A stretch of DNA of 64,000 nucleotides from Eurosta solidaginis (taxonomy: Eukaryota > Arthropoda > Insecta > Diptera > Tephritidae), in NCBI RefSeq assembly GCF_040869045.1, contig NC_090319.1:65940779-66004778 (forward strand), read 5' to 3'. Shown here in pieces: positions 1 through 11,772 of this stretch. How positions within the stretch are numbered: the stretch's first letter is position 1; each line of letters starts with the position of its first letter. The notes beneath the pieces are model-generated. The model searched no databases and had not been told where the DNA came from. It worked only from the letters and a program-made list of their open reading frames with translations. The translations under genes were made by a program, and so were the position numbers.

Positions 1-215
1 AACCCCCTATCTGGACTGTCGTTTCAAAAACGCCCCCCACCTCAGAAAACTTTCAAAATTCCATTGAAGTACGCCCTATCTAATGATTTGTTTCAAAAAC
101 GCAGTTAGTTGGGGCGTTTATGAAAAAAATTCTAAAGTAGGCCGTTTTTGAAGCAAGTTCTGAAATAGTTTTTGTAAAATATTTTGAGATATGGCGTTTT
201 CGCACTGACAGCCGA
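1..215. repeat. Degenerate ~30-bp minisatellite (GGGCGTTTTTGAAAC family)
   Basis: Repeats of a loose motif reading 'agatAGGGCGTTTTTGAAACaaattctg'-like pieces (core GGGCGTTTTTGAAAC). The copies at about 1-110 are on the - strand and those at about 110-215 on the + strand, so the block changes orientation in the middle. The same motif recurs at 37040-37290 and 44300-44470. No coding potential is seen. Confidence 0.6.
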
Positions 216-460
216 GATATGGTGGTGTTCCACTCTGGCGCCTGTATGATTGCAATTGTATAACAAAAAAGTCCCAGTAAGTGAATATAAACCAAATTAG
301 AAAATTAGGTGAATTAGGATACCAAGGAAGAGATTAGCGTAAAGGGGGAGAAGAAAAGGAAGTAAATGGATGTAGGGTTATTTACTTGTTATAAATATAC
401 TTGTTATATTTTAAAATTTATTATTATTAGATTGTTTATTTTTATTTATTCATAATGCTA

Positions 461-501
<41 letters not shown>

Positions 502-1478
502 TGATTTAAGCATCTATATGATTGATACGATTATCACTAGCTAATAGGATTTCAAGATTTTTTTGTTTCATCAAAACAGTTTTGTATGTGATCAAAACGA
601 TTATTGTATATTTTCAACTCCCGTAAAGTATTCAGACACCCAATTCTTGCGGCAGATCGGAAAGTTGATTGCATGACAAATTCAGCAAAGTAAGGCGTGT
701 AAATAGAGACACAAATGCTGGTACTTTAGTTAGTTGATTCTTGGCAAACACCAAATCACTAGCACAGTCCTTGAGAAGTTGAAGCGATTCAGGTAATGTA
801 TCTTATCATGGATTGTTGATAGATATTGTATTGTAATAGTACAGATTTTAATTTTATAATTGTTTTATTTTTGTTCACTATTGTATTAAAAATTTAAAGA
901 TTCTTGTTCAAATAATTTAGTGATGTTGAAGCGAAAATTTTCCATATAAACTATTTTGTAAATAATAGTATTTATTTTAGTCAAAATTCTTTTAGATGTT
1001 TTTACACTATAAAAATGTTTACTTTATTTTAGAATATGTTTCTGTTAATCAAATTTCTATATAAAATAGTCTTTGAGTTTTAAACTAATCACTGCCTTAA
1101 TGATCTGGCTTTTCTTTAATAACATTTCCGTATCATTGTGTAGGCACATGTATGTGATAATTATAGTCACATTAACATTTATAATTCACTAGTTCTGCAT
1201 TTAACAACGTTGACTTAAATCCAAATTCGTTGTACAAGTATGCACGTTCAAATAATTTTAGGTCCGTTGGTAGGATCGCCAATATAGTTAAGATAATAAC
1301 TATTTTTCTAAAATATTATTATTTTATTTGTTGAAAATCAATCTCGCAAAAATTATTTATTTTCACATTTTTAAAAATTCTAAAATATCTAACTTAAAAA
1401 TTTTCATTTTGAAAGAACATTAAAAGTAAAGTAAAATTAAAATAATTTACAAAAATACAGTATATTTATTTTAAGTAG
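216..1478. other. AT-rich DNA without a recognisable gene
   Basis: No long open frame and no recognisable protein or RNA motif. It contains the AT microsatellite listed separately and otherwise looks like ordinary AT-rich intergenic or intronic fly DNA. Confidence 0.5.
463..496. repeat. (AT)n microsatellite
   Basis: An uninterrupted run of about 17 AT dinucleotides. Confidence 0.9.
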
Positions 1479-1493
1479 ATAACCCTACATTTA
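1479..1493. repeat. Target-site duplication, left copy (15 bp)
   Basis: ATAACCCTACATTTA occurs here and again, identical, at 2807-2821. The pair brackets the LINE insertion exactly. Confidence 0.9.
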
Positions 1494-2806
1494 GGTTAGG
1501 TTAGGTGAGGTGGTAGCTGCCCTGATAAGGATAGCTCACTTGGACAACACGAAGGTCCGTTGTGATACCACATACACCAAAAATAGCGGTGACTTAGATC
1601 TAGCTACTTAGAGAATCGTTGAGTAGCAACGATAAAGCTCCGAATGATACCGATCTCAACTTTGGATAAATCCTCGGGAGATCCAAGTGAGTCGCCGAAG
1701 TACTTTCGCTTAGTTCTGGCAAAAGCTGGGCAATCAAGCATAAAGCGATTTGGTGATTCCACTTCATTGTTCTCCATACAGCTGCAGCAGGATGGAGTTT
1801 CCAGTATATTGAGACGTACCGCATGCATACCCATCGGACAGTGCCCTATCAAAACCCCAATGACCATTGATAGGTGAGCCTTAGTGAATCCAACTATTTC
1901 AGCAGACCTCCTGCCATTCACTTTCTGCCAGAAAGATCTTGCTACCCTGCAAGACGTGGTGTCCACGCAACGTTTGCTGAGCTGACTCGAGGCCCAGCTA
2001 TGGAGAAGCAATCCACAGTTGGCCAGCGGAATTCCGAAATCCCTACAGCCATCTTCATTCGGTTCAGTTGTACCGATGCGGGCTAAGAGATACGCTTGAC
2101 AGTTACCCGGGATATCACTATGGCCCGGGACCCAGATAATCTTAATTGTAAAATAACTCGATGCAATCGCAAGCGAGGCCAGGCACTCCCAGATCACCCT
2201 CGATCGCACTCAAGGCCTTGATAGCCGCTTGGCTATCAGAGTAGATGTTAAATTCCCTAACCGTAATAGCACTGGATAGCATTCCATCCACCGCATCCTT
2301 AATCGCAGCAACTTCCGCTTGGAATACACTGCAGTGATCAGCCAACTTAAACTTGCGGCTTACATTTAGCTCTTGACAGAAGACCCCCCGCAATACCTTT
2401 CCGTCCAACTTCGACCCATCCGTGAATAAGTTAACCGGTCCCATGCCCCACATAATTCCTCTTCCCACTCCTCCATCGCGGGAAAGACTAGGGTGAAGGT
2501 TGCATAGGAAGCAGTCATCGGTATACAATAGTCCGTCCTGTCCGAGATAAAGTCGAAATTAGTAAGAAGGCTAGAGTGTCCGAAGTAAGAAAGCCCATAA
2601 CCCATATCACGAAGCCTGACCAACGACCGGGCCGCGGCTGCCTTTCCCGCAATATCTACTGAATGTATGTTCAGCATGACATTCAGTGCCAAGGTAGGTG
2701 TTCTTCTCAGAGCGCCACTGATACCAATAAGCGCCGTCCGTTGCACTGACACTAACATTTTGGAGGTGCTCGCCGTGTCTAGTGCTTTCCACCAGACCAG
2801 CACCCC
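1494..2806 (-). mobile_element. 5'-truncated non-LTR retrotransposon (LINE with RNase H)
   Basis: A 1313-bp insertion on the - strand bounded by perfect 15-bp duplications. Its 3' end (low coordinates) terminates in ACCTAACCTAACC-type short repeats. Its 5' end is cut inside the reverse transcriptase C-terminal region. The content is the RT thumb, RNase H and a Cys/His tail, which places it among RNase-H-bearing LINEs of the I/LOA/R1 type. I cannot assign the clade more closely by eye. Confidence 0.88.
1604..2803 (-). pseudogene. LINE ORF2 C-terminus (RT thumb, RNase H, Cys/His tail), frameshifted
   Basis: Three overlapping - strand frames (2803-2366, 2528-2142, 2209-1604) read as one protein broken by two frameshifts, near 2440 and near 2190. 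The first frame has the RT C-terminal region 'QRTALIGISGALRRTPT'. The second has RNase H motifs FTDGSK, the Glu in FQAE, and YSDSQA. The third carries WVPGHSDIPGN, the last RNase H acidic motif, and then a cysteine-rich tail (SCCSCM...CPAF) typical of these elements. The catalytic acidic residues are kept, but the breaks rule out a working protein. Confidence 0.85.
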
Positions 2807-2821
2807 ATAACCCTACATTTA
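2807..2821. repeat. Target-site duplication, right copy (15 bp)
   Basis: Perfect match to 1479-1493. Confidence 0.9.
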
Positions 2822-2879
2822 CTCCCGCTCAATATATTTGGTAATAAACCAAATATTTATTTTATTTTTAAAAATTTAT

Positions 2880-4283
2880 TATACCTTTCATGAAAATGAA
2901 ATGGTATATTAATTTCGTCACGAAACCGAAAATTGTAAGTCCTTAAAGGAAAATAGATAGACCCACCATTAAGTATACCGAAATAATCAGGTTGAAGAGC
3001 TGAGTTGATTTAGCCATGTCCGTCTGTCCGTCTGTCCGTCTGTCTGTTTGTATGCAAACTAGTCCCTCAATTTTTGAGATATCTTGATAAAATTTGGTGA
3101 GCAGGTGTATTTGGGTGTCCGATTAGACATTTGTCGGAACCGACCGGATCGGACCACTATAGCATATATCCTCCATACAACCGATTTTTCAGAAAAAGAG
3201 GATTTTTGTAATATCTTACCCAATTTAACAGATTGGAGCTTCAAACTTCACCATATACTTTCGTATATTGCACATATTGTTGCCTGAAAAAATTTATGAG
3301 ATCGGTCGTATATATAGTATATATCCCCCACAACCGATTGTTCAGATAAGGAACTTTTCGTAATTACTGCCCTATTTTAAGAGCTAGAGGCTTCAAATTT
3401 CAGCGAATGCTTACGTATATAGCATATATTATTGTCTGAAAAAATCATAAAGATCGGTGGTATATATAGTATATATATGGTGGTATATATAGTATATATA
3501 TATAGTATATATATATATATTTTCGCAAATTTTAGCCCCATTTTAACAGCTAGAAGCTTCAAATTTCACCGAATATTTACTTATATAGCATATATTGTTG
3601 TCTGAAAAAATCATAGAGATCGGTTGTATATATAGTATATATCTCATACAACCGATTGTTCAGATAAGAAACTTTTCGCAATTTCTACCCCATTTTAACA
3701 GCTATAAGCTTCAAATTTCACCGATTGGTTACGTATATAGCATATATTGTTATCTGAAAAAATCAGAGAGATCGGTTGTATATATAGTATATATCTCATA
3801 CAACCGATTGTTCAGATAAGAAACTTTTCGCAATTTCTACCCCACTTTAACAGCTATAAGCTTCAAATTTCACCAACTGCTTACGTGTATAGGATATATT
3901 GATGTCTGAAAAAATCATTGAGATCGGTGGTATACATAGTATATATCTCATACAACCGATTGTTCAGATAAGAAACTTTGCGCAATTTCTGCCCCGTTTT
4001 AACAGTTAGAAGCTTCAAATTTCACAAAATGCTTTCGTATATAGCATATATTGTTGTCTGAAAAAATCATAGAGATCGGTGGTATATATATTATATACTT
4101 CATATAAACTGTCATATTGACCCCTTTTTTACGGCTAGAAGCTTCAAGATTCATCAAATTTCATCAAATAGTTACGTTTACGTCATATATTTTTGAAATA
4201 CGTGATTCGTAGCCATAGTTTTTACATGCAGACCACAAAAAACGTGAAGCTTTGCATCCTCACACAGATTACCTACCTATTTT
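2880..4283 (+). repeat. Array 1, unit 1 (1404 bp)
   Basis: Unit layout: a hairpin head, a (GTCC/GTCT)n tract at about 3018-3050, then about seven diverged ~152-bp monomers. Each monomer carries TGTCTGAAAAAATC, a GATCGGT box, TATATAGTATATAT, CAACCGATTGTTCAGATAA and an AGCTTCAAATTTCA box. The unit ends with CACACAGATTACCTACCTA. Confidence 0.85.
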
Positions 4284-4320
4284 TATACCTTTCATGAAAA
4301 TGAAATGGTATATTAATTTC

Positions 4321-4325
4321 GTCAC
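4321..4325. repeat. copia target-site duplication, left (GTCAC)
   Basis: GTCAC here and at 8853-8857. Other units of the array show the uninterrupted site CGTCACGAAACC, so the 5-bp duplication is confirmed by empty sites. Confidence 0.95.
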
Positions 4326-4552
4326 TGTTGGTAGGAATTTGGAAGGGGATTTGTATACTTGCGTGAATGTCCGGTACAATAAAAGAAAAGCACTTCTTAG
4401 TTCAACGATTTAGTGAGGACTAAAAGATAAAATTCATGTGTACATATAGTTAACTCATCAATATATGTAATATGTCTTATTCATTCTAATTATTAGAAAT
4501 ATGTTCTCAATAGGAAATATTGAACTTAAAACTCCAAGTTATTATTTCAACA
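4326..4552 (-). repeat. copia 3' LTR (227 bp)
   Basis: Begins TGTTGG and ends TTCAACA, the usual TG...CA ends. It differs from the 5' LTR at one position (TTTAGTGAGG versus TTTAATGAGG). Confidence 0.95.
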
Positions 4553-4561
4553 CTCTTTCTT
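4553..4561 (-). other. copia polypurine tract
   Basis: AAGAAAGAG on the - strand directly abuts the 3' LTR, the expected plus-strand primer position. Confidence 0.75.
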
Positions 4562-4580
4562 AAGTTAAATATTTCTTCAG

Positions 4581-7500
4581 TTAATTTTTAAGACCAAGCA
4601 TTTGAACAAATTTTACATGTTTCTGTTTTTGCAGATTTTTTGTAAAAATATCAGAAACATTTTCATTTGTGGAGACGTACTCTAATTCTATTACTTTTTG
4701 TTCGACAACTTCTCGGATATAATGATATTTCAAATCTATGTGCTTGGTTCGCTTGTGGAACACAGGGTTCTTTGAAATTTGTATTGCGCTCATGTTGTCG
4801 CCTTTTAACTTAACAGGACCGATGTCGTGAATAAAACCAACTTCTTTAAGTAAGCGCCGCAGATATACAGCCTCTTTTGCTGCCGTACTTAAAGCGATGT
4901 ACTCAGCCTCTGTGCTGCTCAATGCGACTACATCTTGCTTCTTTGCTTGCCAGGAAAAAGCGCTACCCGCCAAAAAGAACGAATAACCGGTGTATGACTT
5001 CCTATCTAAATCGTTACTCGCCCAATCCGCATCCGCATAGCCTTTTACCGGTTTACCATTTTTGCAGTAGTGTAACTTTAAATTGATGGTTTTTGATAAG
5101 TATCGTAGGACATGTTTTGCACCAGCCTCATGTTCGGTGTGGGGTTCTTGGTTTCTTTGTGCTAATAAACTTACTGCGTGCATAATGTCTGGCCGCGTTG
5201 AAATGGCCAAGTACATTAAAGATCCAATTAACGATTGATAGCTTGTTGCATCTATTTTAGTGCACTTGTCATTTCTGCAGCTTACTTGAAAACCAGGATC
5301 TAGAGGTGTGCTTACCGGACGACATGATGTCACACCATACATACTCAATAACTCGTTTATATAGTTCTTCTGACACACAGAAATCGCACCTGTCTTACCC
5401 TGACGTTCTATTTCGAAGCCAAGAAAAAATGTAATTGCCCCGCTATCGTGTAGTTGAAATTTAGACGATAATGATTTTTTAATGCTCGCAATCTCTTTCT
5501 CGCTTGGACATGCTAAGATAAGATCGTCGACATAAACGGCAATGTAACTATAACTACCATTGTATTGTTTGACATACAAACACGGTTCGCTTTTGCATGG
5601 GCTGAAACCTATATCTTTCAATGCTACATCAAGAGTACTATTCCAGTGTCGCCCAGACTGCTTTAAGCCGTAAATGGCTTTATTTAGCTTTAAAACTTTA
5701 TTAGGATTTTTATTGTCTACAAATTCTTCTGGTTGTTTAAGGTAAATTTCTTCCGTAAGCTTACTATTGAGATATGCATTGGAAATATCGATCTGATGTA
5801 AGTGAAGCTCTTTCTCAACGGCAATAGCAAGTAGCATACGAATTGTTTCATATCGTATTACAGGCGAAAAAGTTTCCCAGTAATTTAAACCCAGCTGCTG
5901 ACTGCAGCCTTTTGCTACTAGTCTCGACTTGAACTTTTGAATATTGCCATCTGAATCACGTTTTATTCGAAAAACCCACTTCGATCCAATCGCTTTTTGA
6001 CCATCAGGCAGATCTACTGCTGACTAAGTGTTGTTAGCAAGAAGCGCCGAGTATTCTTCTTCCATTGATTTCTTCCACTCAAAGGAGTATTCGCTTGACA
6101 ATGCTTCTTTGACCGATCGAGGCGTGTCTACATCTTCACCATATTGTAGATAATTTAGCATCTGATACTCTTTTTTGGGACGCCCGACTTGACCAGTGTG
6201 AATAATTTTTGGCCTACCTCGACCGCGACGTGATTCGTTTCCATTTCTATGAGACTCACCAATTATTTGCATTTCATCCGAAACGATTCCATTCTCTGCA
6301 ACATTGCCTACATTTGCCTCTTCTACCTCTGTTTCGTCTTCGGTGCAACTTTCAAACTCTTCATCTTCTTTCCGCTCTTCTTCAACATGTTTACGATCGT
6401 CGATTTTTACAAAAATTGTAGCAATGTCATTTTCATCTCTGTTTTTGGTGTCACCTTCGGGCACAGCTAAGTTGACTTCATCTTCTAAAAATTTTACGTC
6501 ACGTCTTACACAAATTTGCCTCGTTTCCTTATCATACAAGCGATAAGCTTTTGCAACCTCAGAATATCCGACGAACAAATACTCTTTGCCCTTTGCGCTG
6601 AATTTACCACGCTGCGTTTTATTTAACGCGAATGCGCGCGAATCAAAAACCCTGAAATGTTTTACCGACGGCTTTTTGTTGTACCAAATCTCATAAGGAG
6701 TGCAATCTCTAAGTAATTTTGTAGGTGCGCGATTACGTAAATATACAGCTGTGTGTATAGCTTCACCCCACAATTCTTGTTCTATATTTGCATGCACCAG
6801 CAAACTTCTAGCCATTTCTACAATTGTGCGGTTAACTCTCTCTGCCACTCCATTTTGCTGGGGAGTATATGGCACAGTTAACTGCCTTTTAATTCCGCAC
6901 TCATTTAAAAAATCGGTAAATTTATTGTTTATGTACTCCGTACCATTGTCACTTCGGAGCTTTTTAATTTTCTTCTGAGTTTGACATTCGACCATATTTT
7001 TGAATAATTGAAACTTTTCAAATACTTCGCTCTTTTCTTTAATACAATAAACAAAAATCATTCTCGAGAAATCGTCAATAAATGTGAGAAAGTATCGTGC
7101 ACCACCTACTGATTTTACGTTTATGGGTCCACATACATCTGTATGCACAAGCTCTAATATTTCTTTTGACTCAATTTCAAATTTTTTTGGAAAAGGCATT
7201 GCACTTAATTTTGCTTTGTTGCATGTGTCACAATTTGTTTTTGTTTTCACATCTTTTGTGTCCATACCTCGCACTAAACCTTTGTCGGCAATTTTCTTTA
7301 AACTTTCGAAGTTTATATGACCATATCGATTATGCCACTTTAAATTATTTAAATAAATTTTTGAACCTTGTACTTGCGCATTGAATATAAACAAATCATT
7401 TTGTAATCTAGCTCTAAGCAATGTTAACCCTATAGAATTTTTTACTTCCACAACATAGTTTTTGAATACCACTGTATGTTTATGCTGCAGAGCTTTGTTA

Positions 7501-8546
7501 ACAGAATAAAAGTTCATTTTCAGTGAAGGCACAAACAATACATCACGTAGCTCTATTTCACATTCATTTGTTTTTATTTTGACCGTACCTATACCTTGTG
7601 AGTAAGTGAAATTATCTGCTGCTAACATAACTTTTTCTCGTTTTTCGATGAATGACACGAACATATTCTTGTCGCAACACATATGTGTCGTTGCACCACT
7701 GTCGACACACCAATTGTATTTACTTCGTTCATCCCCCACAGCAGCAGCATATACAGCGTAAGAAAGCTCGTTAATTTTAGAACTTTGTTTATCTTCACGA
7801 TCATATTGTTGTTTGCCCTTTCTTTTGCATTGTGAAGCCGTATGGCCACGCATGCCACAACTAAAGCATTTACCCTTGAACTCATTTGACTTTACATAAC
7901 TTTTTGCTTTTGTATTTATTTTATTACCATTATGCGCTGATTCTCTTACACTTGTATAAACAGCTTGCGCAGGAGCTTTTTGATCTGCTTGTTGTTCCCT
8001 TCTAGCACCCTCTTCTAACAGCTTTACTTTTAAAGTACTGAAACTCGGCAATTCATCACGAGTCTCGATAGCTACCACGAAGTTTTCGTACTCGGACGGC
8101 AAACTAGATAATAGTATTATGACTTTTAGCTCTTCGTTTAACTCGATGTTCACTTCGGCTAATTTATCTACGACTTCGACAAACGAATTTAGATAAGTTG
8201 ACATGCTTTGACCAGCAGACATACTGCAACCAAGCAACTTTTTATAAAGCGAAACTTTTTGTAAAGGTCCCCTCGGCACATGAACATCACGAAGTCTCTT
8301 CCATGCTTCCACTGAAGTTTTACAAGCCTTAATATTGCTGAGTTGCGTCGGTTTTACGCATAAAATAATATTAGCTAGCGCTTTTTGATCATCTTGATCC
8401 CACTTTTCTGCATTTTCATCACTGCGCTTACAATCTTCATTAACGATGCGCCATTGGTCCATATTAACCAATATGCTGCGCATTTGCATGCACCACACAT
8501 CATAGTTATTATCGCTCAGTTTTTCGATTTGCAAACTCGAATTCAT
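4581..8546 (-). pseudogene. copia Gag-Pol polyprotein with one in-frame TAG
   Basis: One frame of about 1321 codons starting at the ATG at 8546. Domains by approximate residue: gag with CCHC knuckle CFSCGMRGHTASQC (228-241); aspartic protease WCVDSGATTHMC (~279); GAG-pre-integrase HNRYGH...CDTC; integrase core Asp in HTDVCGPI (~465), Asp in RSDNGTEY (~528) and Glu in NGVAER (~565); RT with YVDDLILA (~1005); RNase H with YADADWA (~1170) and STEAEY (~1213). The frame is broken once, by TAG at 6024-6026, where relatives have Trp in the N-x-T-W motif just before RT; TGG to TAG is the simplest cause (inference). Gag, protease and integrase are intact upstream of it. RT and RNase H would need readthrough of the stop. 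Confidence 0.95.
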
Positions 8547-8609
8547 TTTTAAAATTTTATTTTGTAAAACCCGATTAATTATTAAATTTTAAATAACTTC
8601 ACACGCGAT

Positions 8610-8623
8610 CTGGGACCATAACC
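8610..8623 (-). other. copia primer-binding site (initiator tRNA-Met internal match)
   Basis: GGTTATGGTCCCAG on the - strand lies 2 nt inside the 5' LTR. It resembles the stretch of initiator tRNA-Met around the CAT anticodon (with a mismatch), which matches the known use by copia of a 5' half-tRNA primer rather than the tRNA 3' end. Confidence 0.75.
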
Positions 8624-8625
8624 TT

Positions 8626-8852
8626 TGTTGGTAGGAATTTGGAAGGGGATTTGTATACTTGCGTGAATGTCCGGTACAATAAAAGAAAAGCACTTCTTAG
8701 TTCAACGATTTAATGAGGACTAAAAGATAAAATTCATGTGTACATATAGTTAACTCATCAATATATGTAATATGTCTTATTCATTCTAATTATTAGAAAT
8801 ATGTTCTCAATAGGAAATATTGAACTTAAAACTCCAAGTTATTATTTCAACA
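8626..8852 (-). repeat. copia 5' LTR (227 bp)
   Basis: Upstream LTR of the - strand element, same TG...CA ends as the other copy. It should hold the promoter; no motif is singled out here. Confidence 0.95.
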
Positions 8853-10361
8853 GTCACGAAACCGAAAATTGTAAGTCCTTAAAGGAAAATAGATAGACCC
8901 ACCATTAAGTATACCGAAATAATCAGGTTGAAGAGCTGAGTTGATTTAGCCATGTCCGTCTGTCCGTCTGTCTGTTTGTATGCAAACTAGTCCCTCAATT
9001 TTTGAGATATCTTGATAAAATTTGGTGAGCAGGTGTATTTGGGTGTCCGATTAGACATTTGTCGGAACCGACCGGATCGGACCACTATAGCATATATCCT
9101 CCATACAACCGATTTTTCAGAAAAAGAGGATTTTTGTAATATCTTACCCAATTTAACAGATTGAAGCTTCAAACTTCACCATATACTTTCGTATATTGCA
9201 CATATTGTTGCCTGAAAAAATTTATGAGATCGGTCGTATATATAGTATATATCCCCCACAACCGATTGTTCAGATAAGGAACTTTTCGTAATTACTGCCC
9301 TATTTTAAGAGCTAGAGGCTTCAAGTTTCAGCGAATGCTTACGTATATAGCATATATTATTGTCTGAAAAAATCATAAAGATCGGTGGTATATATAGTAT
9401 ATATATGGTGGTATATATAGTATATATATAGTATATATATATATATTTTCGCAAATTTTAGCCCCATTTTAACAGCTAGAAGCTTCAAATTTCACCGAAT
9501 ATTTACTTATATAGCATATATTGTTGTCTGAAAAAATCATAGAGATCGGTTGTATATATAGTATATATCTCATACAACCGATTGTTCAGATAAGAAACTT
9601 TTCGCAATTTCTACCCCATTTTAACAGCTATAAGCTTCAAATTTCACCGATTGGTTACGTATATAGCATATATTGTTGTCTGAAAAAATCAGAGAGATCG
9701 GTTGTATATATAGTATATATCTCATACAACCGATTGTTCAGATAAGAAACTTTTCGCAATTTCTACCCCATTTTAACAGCTATAAGCTTCAAATTTCACC
9801 GATTGGTTACGTATAAAGCATATATTGTTGTCTGAAAAAATCAGAGAGATCGGTTGTATATATAGTATATATCTCATACAACCGATTGTTCAGATAAGAA
9901 ACTTTTCGCAATTTCTACCCCATTTTAACAGCTATAAGCTTCAAATTTCACCAACTGCTTACGTGTATAGCATATATTGATGTCTGAAAAAATCATTGAG
10001 ATCGGTGGTATACATAGTATATATCTCATACAACCGATTGTTCAGATAAGAAACTTTGCGCAATTTCTGCCCCGTTTTAACAGCTAGAAGCTTCAAATTT
10101 CACAAAATGCTTTCGTATATAGCATATATTGTTGTCTGAAAAAATCATAGAGATCGGTGGTATATATATTATATACTTCATATAAACTGTCATATTGACC
10201 CCTTTTTTACGGCTAGAAGCTTCAAGATTCATCAAATTTCATCAAATAGTTACGTTTACGTCATATATTTTTGAAATACGTGATTCGTAGCCATAGTTTT
10301 TACATGCAGACCACAAAAAACGTGAAGCTTTGCATCCTCACACAGATTACCTACCTATTTT

Positions 10362-11772
10362 TATACTTTCATGAAAATGAAATGGTATATTAATTTCGTC
10401 ACGAAACCGAAAATTGTAAGTCCTTAAAGGAAAATAGATAGACCCACCATTAAGTATACCGAAATAATCAGGTTGAAGAGCTGAGTTGATTTAGCCATGT
10501 CCGTCTGTCCGTCTGTCCGTCTGTCCGTCTGTCTGTTTGTATGCAAACTAGTCCCTCAATTTTTGAGATATCTTGATAAAATTTGGTGAGCAGGTGTATT
10601 TGGGTGTCCGATTAGACATTTGTCGGAACCGACCGGATCGGACCACTATAGCATATATCCTCCATACAACCGATTTTTCAGAAAAAGAGGATTTTTGTAA
10701 TATCTTACCCAATTTAACAGATTGAAGCTTCAAACTTCACCATATACTTTCGTATATTGCACATATTGTTGCCTGAAAAAATTTATGAGATCGGTCGTAT
10801 ATATAGTATATATCCCCCACAACCGGTTGTTCAGATAAGGAACTTTTCGTAATTACTGCCCTATTTTAAGAGCTAGAGGCTTCAAATTTCAGCGAATGCT
10901 TACGTATATAGCATATATTATTGTCTGAAAAAATCATAAAGATCGGTGGTATATATAGTATATATATGGTGGTATATATAGTATATATATATAGTATATA
11001 TATATATATTTTCGCAAATTTTAGCCCCATTTTAACAGCTAGAAGCTTCAAATTTCACCGAATATTTACTTATATAGCATATATTGTTGTCTGAAAAAAT
11101 CATAGAGATCGGTTGTATATATAGTATATATCTCATACAACCGATTGTTCAGATAAGAAACTTTTCGCAATTTCTACCCCATTTTAACAGCTATAAGCTT
11201 CAAATTTCACCGATTGGTTACGTATATAGCATATATTGTTGTCTGAAAAAATCAGAGAGATCGGTTGTATATATAGTATATATCTCATACAACCGATTGT
11301 TCAGATAAGAAACTTTTCGCAATTTCTACCCCATTTTAACAGCTATAAGCTTCAAATTTCACCAACTGCTTACGTGTATAGCATATATTGATGTCTGAAA
11401 AAATCATTGAGATCGGTGGTATACATAGTATATATCTCATACAACCGATTGTTCAGATAAGAAACTTTGCGCAATTTCTGCCCCGTTTTAACAGTTAGAA
11501 GCTTCAAATTTCACAAAATGCTTTCGTATATAGCATATATTGTTGTCTGAAAAAATCATAGAGATCGGTGGTATATATATTATATACTTCATATAAACTG
11601 TCATATTGACCCCTTTTTTACGGCTAGAAGCTTCAAGATTCATCAAATTTCATCAAATAGTTACGTTTACGTCATATATTTTTGAAATACGTGATTCGTA
11701 GCCATAGTTTTTACATGCAGACCACAAAAAACGTGAAGCTTTGCATCCTCACACAGATTACCTACCTATTTT
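10362..11772 (+). repeat. Array 1, unit 3 (1411 bp)
   Basis: Almost identical to unit 4. The GTCY tract is 16 bp longer than in unit 2. Confidence 0.85.

Larger units (their letters stand above)
4326..8852 (-). mobile_element. Full-length Ty1/copia LTR retrotransposon
   Basis: A 4527-bp element on the - strand with two 227-bp LTRs differing at one base that I can see, a 5-bp target duplication, a primer-binding site, a polypurine tract and one long gag-pol frame. Domain order is gag, protease, integrase, RT, RNase H, the Ty1/copia order. It is by far the youngest element in the window, inserted into an already formed tandem array. A single TAG in pol is the only coding lesion I see. Confidence 0.95.
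4284..10361 (+). repeat. Array 1, unit 2 (about 1546 bp, split by copia)
   Basis: Same unit as its neighbours but interrupted at 4326 by the copia element. Without the insertion it is about 1546 bp, one 152-bp monomer longer than unit 3 (extra copy around 9677-9829) with a shorter GTCY tract. Confidence 0.85.

Noticed and set aside
1494..1511. GGTTAGGTTAGG tract as a telomere-like (TTAGG)n array
   Set aside because: It is only about 17 bp and sits exactly between a target duplication and a LINE body; the same tract ends the LINE at 59392. It is the LINE 3' tail.
4877..7384. + strand frames opposite copia (for example 6249-6470 and 7084-7384)
   Set aside because: They are shadows of the - strand gag-pol frame.
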